DNA of 64,000 nucleotides from Mucilaginibacter jinjuensis (GTDB lineage Bacteria > Bacteroidota > Bacteroidia > Sphingobacteriales > Sphingobacteriaceae): the NCBI RefSeq assembly GCF_028596025.1, contig NZ_CP117167.1:4216001-4280000 (forward strand), in the 5' to 3' direction. Below are positions 62,330 to 64,000 of the stretch, one piece after another; position 1 is the first letter of the stretch; each line of letters begins with the position of its first letter. The translations under genes and the position numbers were made by a program. A model generated the notes under the pieces. The model was not told the origin of the DNA, made no database searches, and was given only the letters and a program-made list of their open reading frames with translations.

Positions 62330-63487
62330 ATGGAAGACAAAAACTGGTTTGCTGCCTTAACTGCTAAAAGACTAAATACAGTAGAAACTCTGAAGGAAAA
62401 CGGCCTCAATACTTTTATTAATCATATTATAGGCACTTATCACGAACCGGCTCATTTTATTTACGAATTGCTGCAAAATGCCGATGATGCTAAAGCAACC
62501 AAAGTACGGCTCGAACTGAAACCCAACGGTGTGTTGTTTACCCATAATGGTAAAGTGAACTTTACCGTTACTAACCCCGATTATGAGCGTGAAGACGATA
62601 CCCCACCGGGACATATTAATGCAATAACAGCTTTCTCACTTACGGCAAAAAAGGATGATATTAAGAACCAGATAGGCAAATTTGGCATCGGTTTTAAATC
62701 TGTTTTTCAATATACCAATACACCATACGTTTATAATCCGCCTTATTGTTTTAAGATAGAAAAGTTTATTGTACCCCGCGAGATCAAATTCCAGGATGGC
62801 TTTTTATACGATAAAGAAACCACTGCATTTTGGCTTCCGTTTGATAAGACAGACAAGACTGCCCAACAAGCCCATCATGAAATTTTTACGCGGTTATCGG
62901 ATATTAAAAACCCGCTGCTATTTCTTAGAAATATTACTGTTTTCGACATCGTTAACCACACAACTTTTATCCGGTTTACTAAAGAAATTGAAGAGATAGA
63001 AACCCTCATGATACCAGCCTCTTACATCAAAGTATGTAAGGTTAAGCTAAATGATGATACCATTATTAAGTTTAGCAAAAAGGTAAAAATCACAGATCAT
63101 ACATCAAAGGCATATTTTCTGCCTATCAATGTCGCTTTTATTCTTGATGAAAACAATAACATTAGCGCCGATAAATTATATCAGCATTATTTTAAGCATG
63201 CATGGTCTTTTTTGCCTACCATGCACGAAACTCGATTAAATTATATCTTAAACGCGCCCTTTATACTTTCGCCTAACCGCGAAGCTATCAAAGAAAACCG
63301 CACCGAAAACATACAACTAATTACAGAACTTGCCCAACTGATGGAAACAGCTATTGATATGCTTGATGAACTGGGATATATTACCGGCAAGTTTGATAGC
63401 ACACTGCCGGTACTCAAATATATTACAGCCGAATTTATGCCTATAGCAGAGGTAGTTATAAACAAGGTAAAGGCGGGCAAAGCTTAA
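62330..63487 (+). CDS. Short sacsin-like GHKL ATPase protein
   Basis: The 385-residue protein starts with the sacsin-type HSP90-like ATP-binding domain. It has HFIYELLQNADDAKAT (Glu46, Asn50, Asp53), a weak G1 loop in LFTHNGK, and GKFGIGFKSVF (117-126) as the glycine-rich lid. The segment FILSPNREAIKENRTEN follows, as in larger homologues. Sacsin-like bacterial proteins are usually far longer, some in defence islands; here the chain ends with a helical C-terminus and a hairpin follows within 20 bases. It is a complete short variant or a truncated gene. Confidence 0.8.
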   Translation: MEDKNWFAALTAKRLNTVETLKENGLNTFINHIIGTYHEPAHFIYELLQNADDAKATKVRLELKPNGVLFTHNGKVNFTVTNPDYEREDDTPPGHINAITAFSLTAKKDDIKNQIGKFGIGFKSVFQYTNTPYVYNPPYCFKIEKFIVPREIKFQDGFLYDKETTAFWLPFDKTDKTAQQAHHEIFTRLSDIKNPLLFLRNITVFDIVNHTTFIRFTKEIEEIETLMIPASYIKVCKVKLNDDTIIKFSKKVKITDHTSKAYFLPINVAFILDENNNISADKLYQHYFKHAWSFLPTMHETRLNYILNAPFILSPNREAIKENRTENIQLITELAQLMETAIDMLDELGYITGKFDSTLPVLKYITAEFMPIAEVVINKVKAGKA

Positions 63488-63504
63488 TTTTTTCACAAAA
63501 AATA

Positions 63505-63535
63505 AAGTCCCCTTGCACTCGCTGCTTGGGGACTT
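63505..63535 (+). terminator. Hairpin after the sacsin-like gene
   Basis: An 8-bp GC-rich stem aagtcccc/ggggactt has no T run after it. It is a possible terminator. Confidence 0.5.
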
Positions 63536-64000
63536 CAAACCTAAACCTTATCACAATAATGAGTACATGATACCCATTACTTATACAAACGTAAAATTTA
63601 AAAATGAAGATTTTATGATTTTAAAAATTAGCCAATGAACACTGACATTAATAAGACTTATACTGCGGTAACCCAGTATTCAACAAACAAAAAAGGCTCT
63701 GATAAATCAGAGCCTTTAAGTTTACATGATAGGGTTTTGGTATAAAGAACTATATAAATAAGGTGCTACATTAAAGCTTTGCTAATTATTAATCAATACC
63801 AGAAACAGACATTTTGCTTCTGATACAACATAACCGGTTAAATTATGCTTAACTAATTGCCTTGATTTAGGCGTTTTGCAAACTTAAGATCTGCATTTTT
63901 TTTAAACCGCATTGCTTCGTTATACTAACATAAACAGGAATGAACAGCAGGCTAAAATTTTTACACCAAATACACTTTTCCAGATGCGAAATCCAGTTTT
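63536..64000. other. Right-edge region without a clear gene
   Basis: This AT-rich region contains the hairpin listed at 63692-63717 and a 19-codon minus-strand ORF (63853-63912) of doubtful status. Nothing else is recognisable before the window ends. Confidence 0.35.
63692..63717 (-). terminator. Strong minus-oriented terminator
   Basis: A perfect 12-bp stem (63692-63703 with 63706-63717) is followed on the minus strand by TTTTTTGTTTG. It must end a minus-strand transcript coming from the right, either from outside the window or a small RNA within 63720-64000. Confidence 0.7.

Overview
The window looks like a chromosomal segment of a Bacteroidota species, most plausibly the Sphingobacteriaceae (Mucilaginibacter/Pedobacter-like). 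The grounds are two SusC/SusD pairs, an ECF sigma/FecR/TonB-receptor cascade, lipoboxes of the type seen in this phylum, few Shine-Dalgarno sequences, TAnnTTTG-like promoter elements, and the protein sequences themselves. The genus is an inference; there is no rRNA here.

Layout. (1) 1-5052: a light-sensing module. A bacteriophytochrome photosensory core without a kinase is followed, in the same frame after one stop codon, by a CheB-CheR-PAS fusion that runs off the left edge; a lone receiver-domain protein is divergent. (2) 5282-13474: a polysaccharide utilization locus (LacI regulator, SusC, SusD, LamG lipoprotein, GH130 enzyme). (3) 13475-15237: a degenerate remnant carrying a tRNA-Lys 3'-end sequence, an unknown protein, and an HxlR regulator with a palindrome in the divergent promoter. 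(4) 15402-24840: ECF sigma, FecR anti-sigma, SusC with STN domain, SusD and a secreted metalloprotease, probably a peptide or protein uptake system. (5) 25051-34124: a mixed accessory region with a phosphoesterase, a ferredoxin, decayed genes, and a stress cluster. The stress cluster holds a DUF892 protein, a 733-residue helical-barrel protein, Mn catalase, and a very unusual transaldolase-DUF2383-DUF892 fusion. (6) 34637-38869: a six-gene stressosome operon (RsbR, RsbS, RsbT, an ATPase-SpoIIE phosphatase, a histidine kinase with a degenerate RsbT-like N-terminus, and a response regulator), chained by overlaps. (7) 39135-56165: an exopolysaccharide locus with Wza/Wzc-type export, Wzy and Wzx candidates, glycosyltransferases, three hexapeptide acyltransferases, two beta-helix proteins and a glycosidase-like lipoprotein. 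(8) 56313-64000: tRNA-Lys(CTT), a secreted Gfo/Idh/MocA oxidoreductase, an acyltransferase-3/SGNH protein, an AraC regulator with a zinc alcohol dehydrogenase, and a short sacsin-like ATPase protein.

How they fit together. Regions 1, 5 and 6 are sensing and stress modules (light, oxidative stress, stressosome). Regions 2 and 4 are outer-membrane nutrient uptake systems, each with its own regulator. Region 7 builds and modifies a surface polysaccharide. The observations most worth checking are the transaldolase fusion, the split phytochrome and CheB/CheR pair, and the stressosome wired to a two-component kinase. Several small genes are broken by single-base events (31474-31744, 40634-40741, 26900-27229, 13662-13867).
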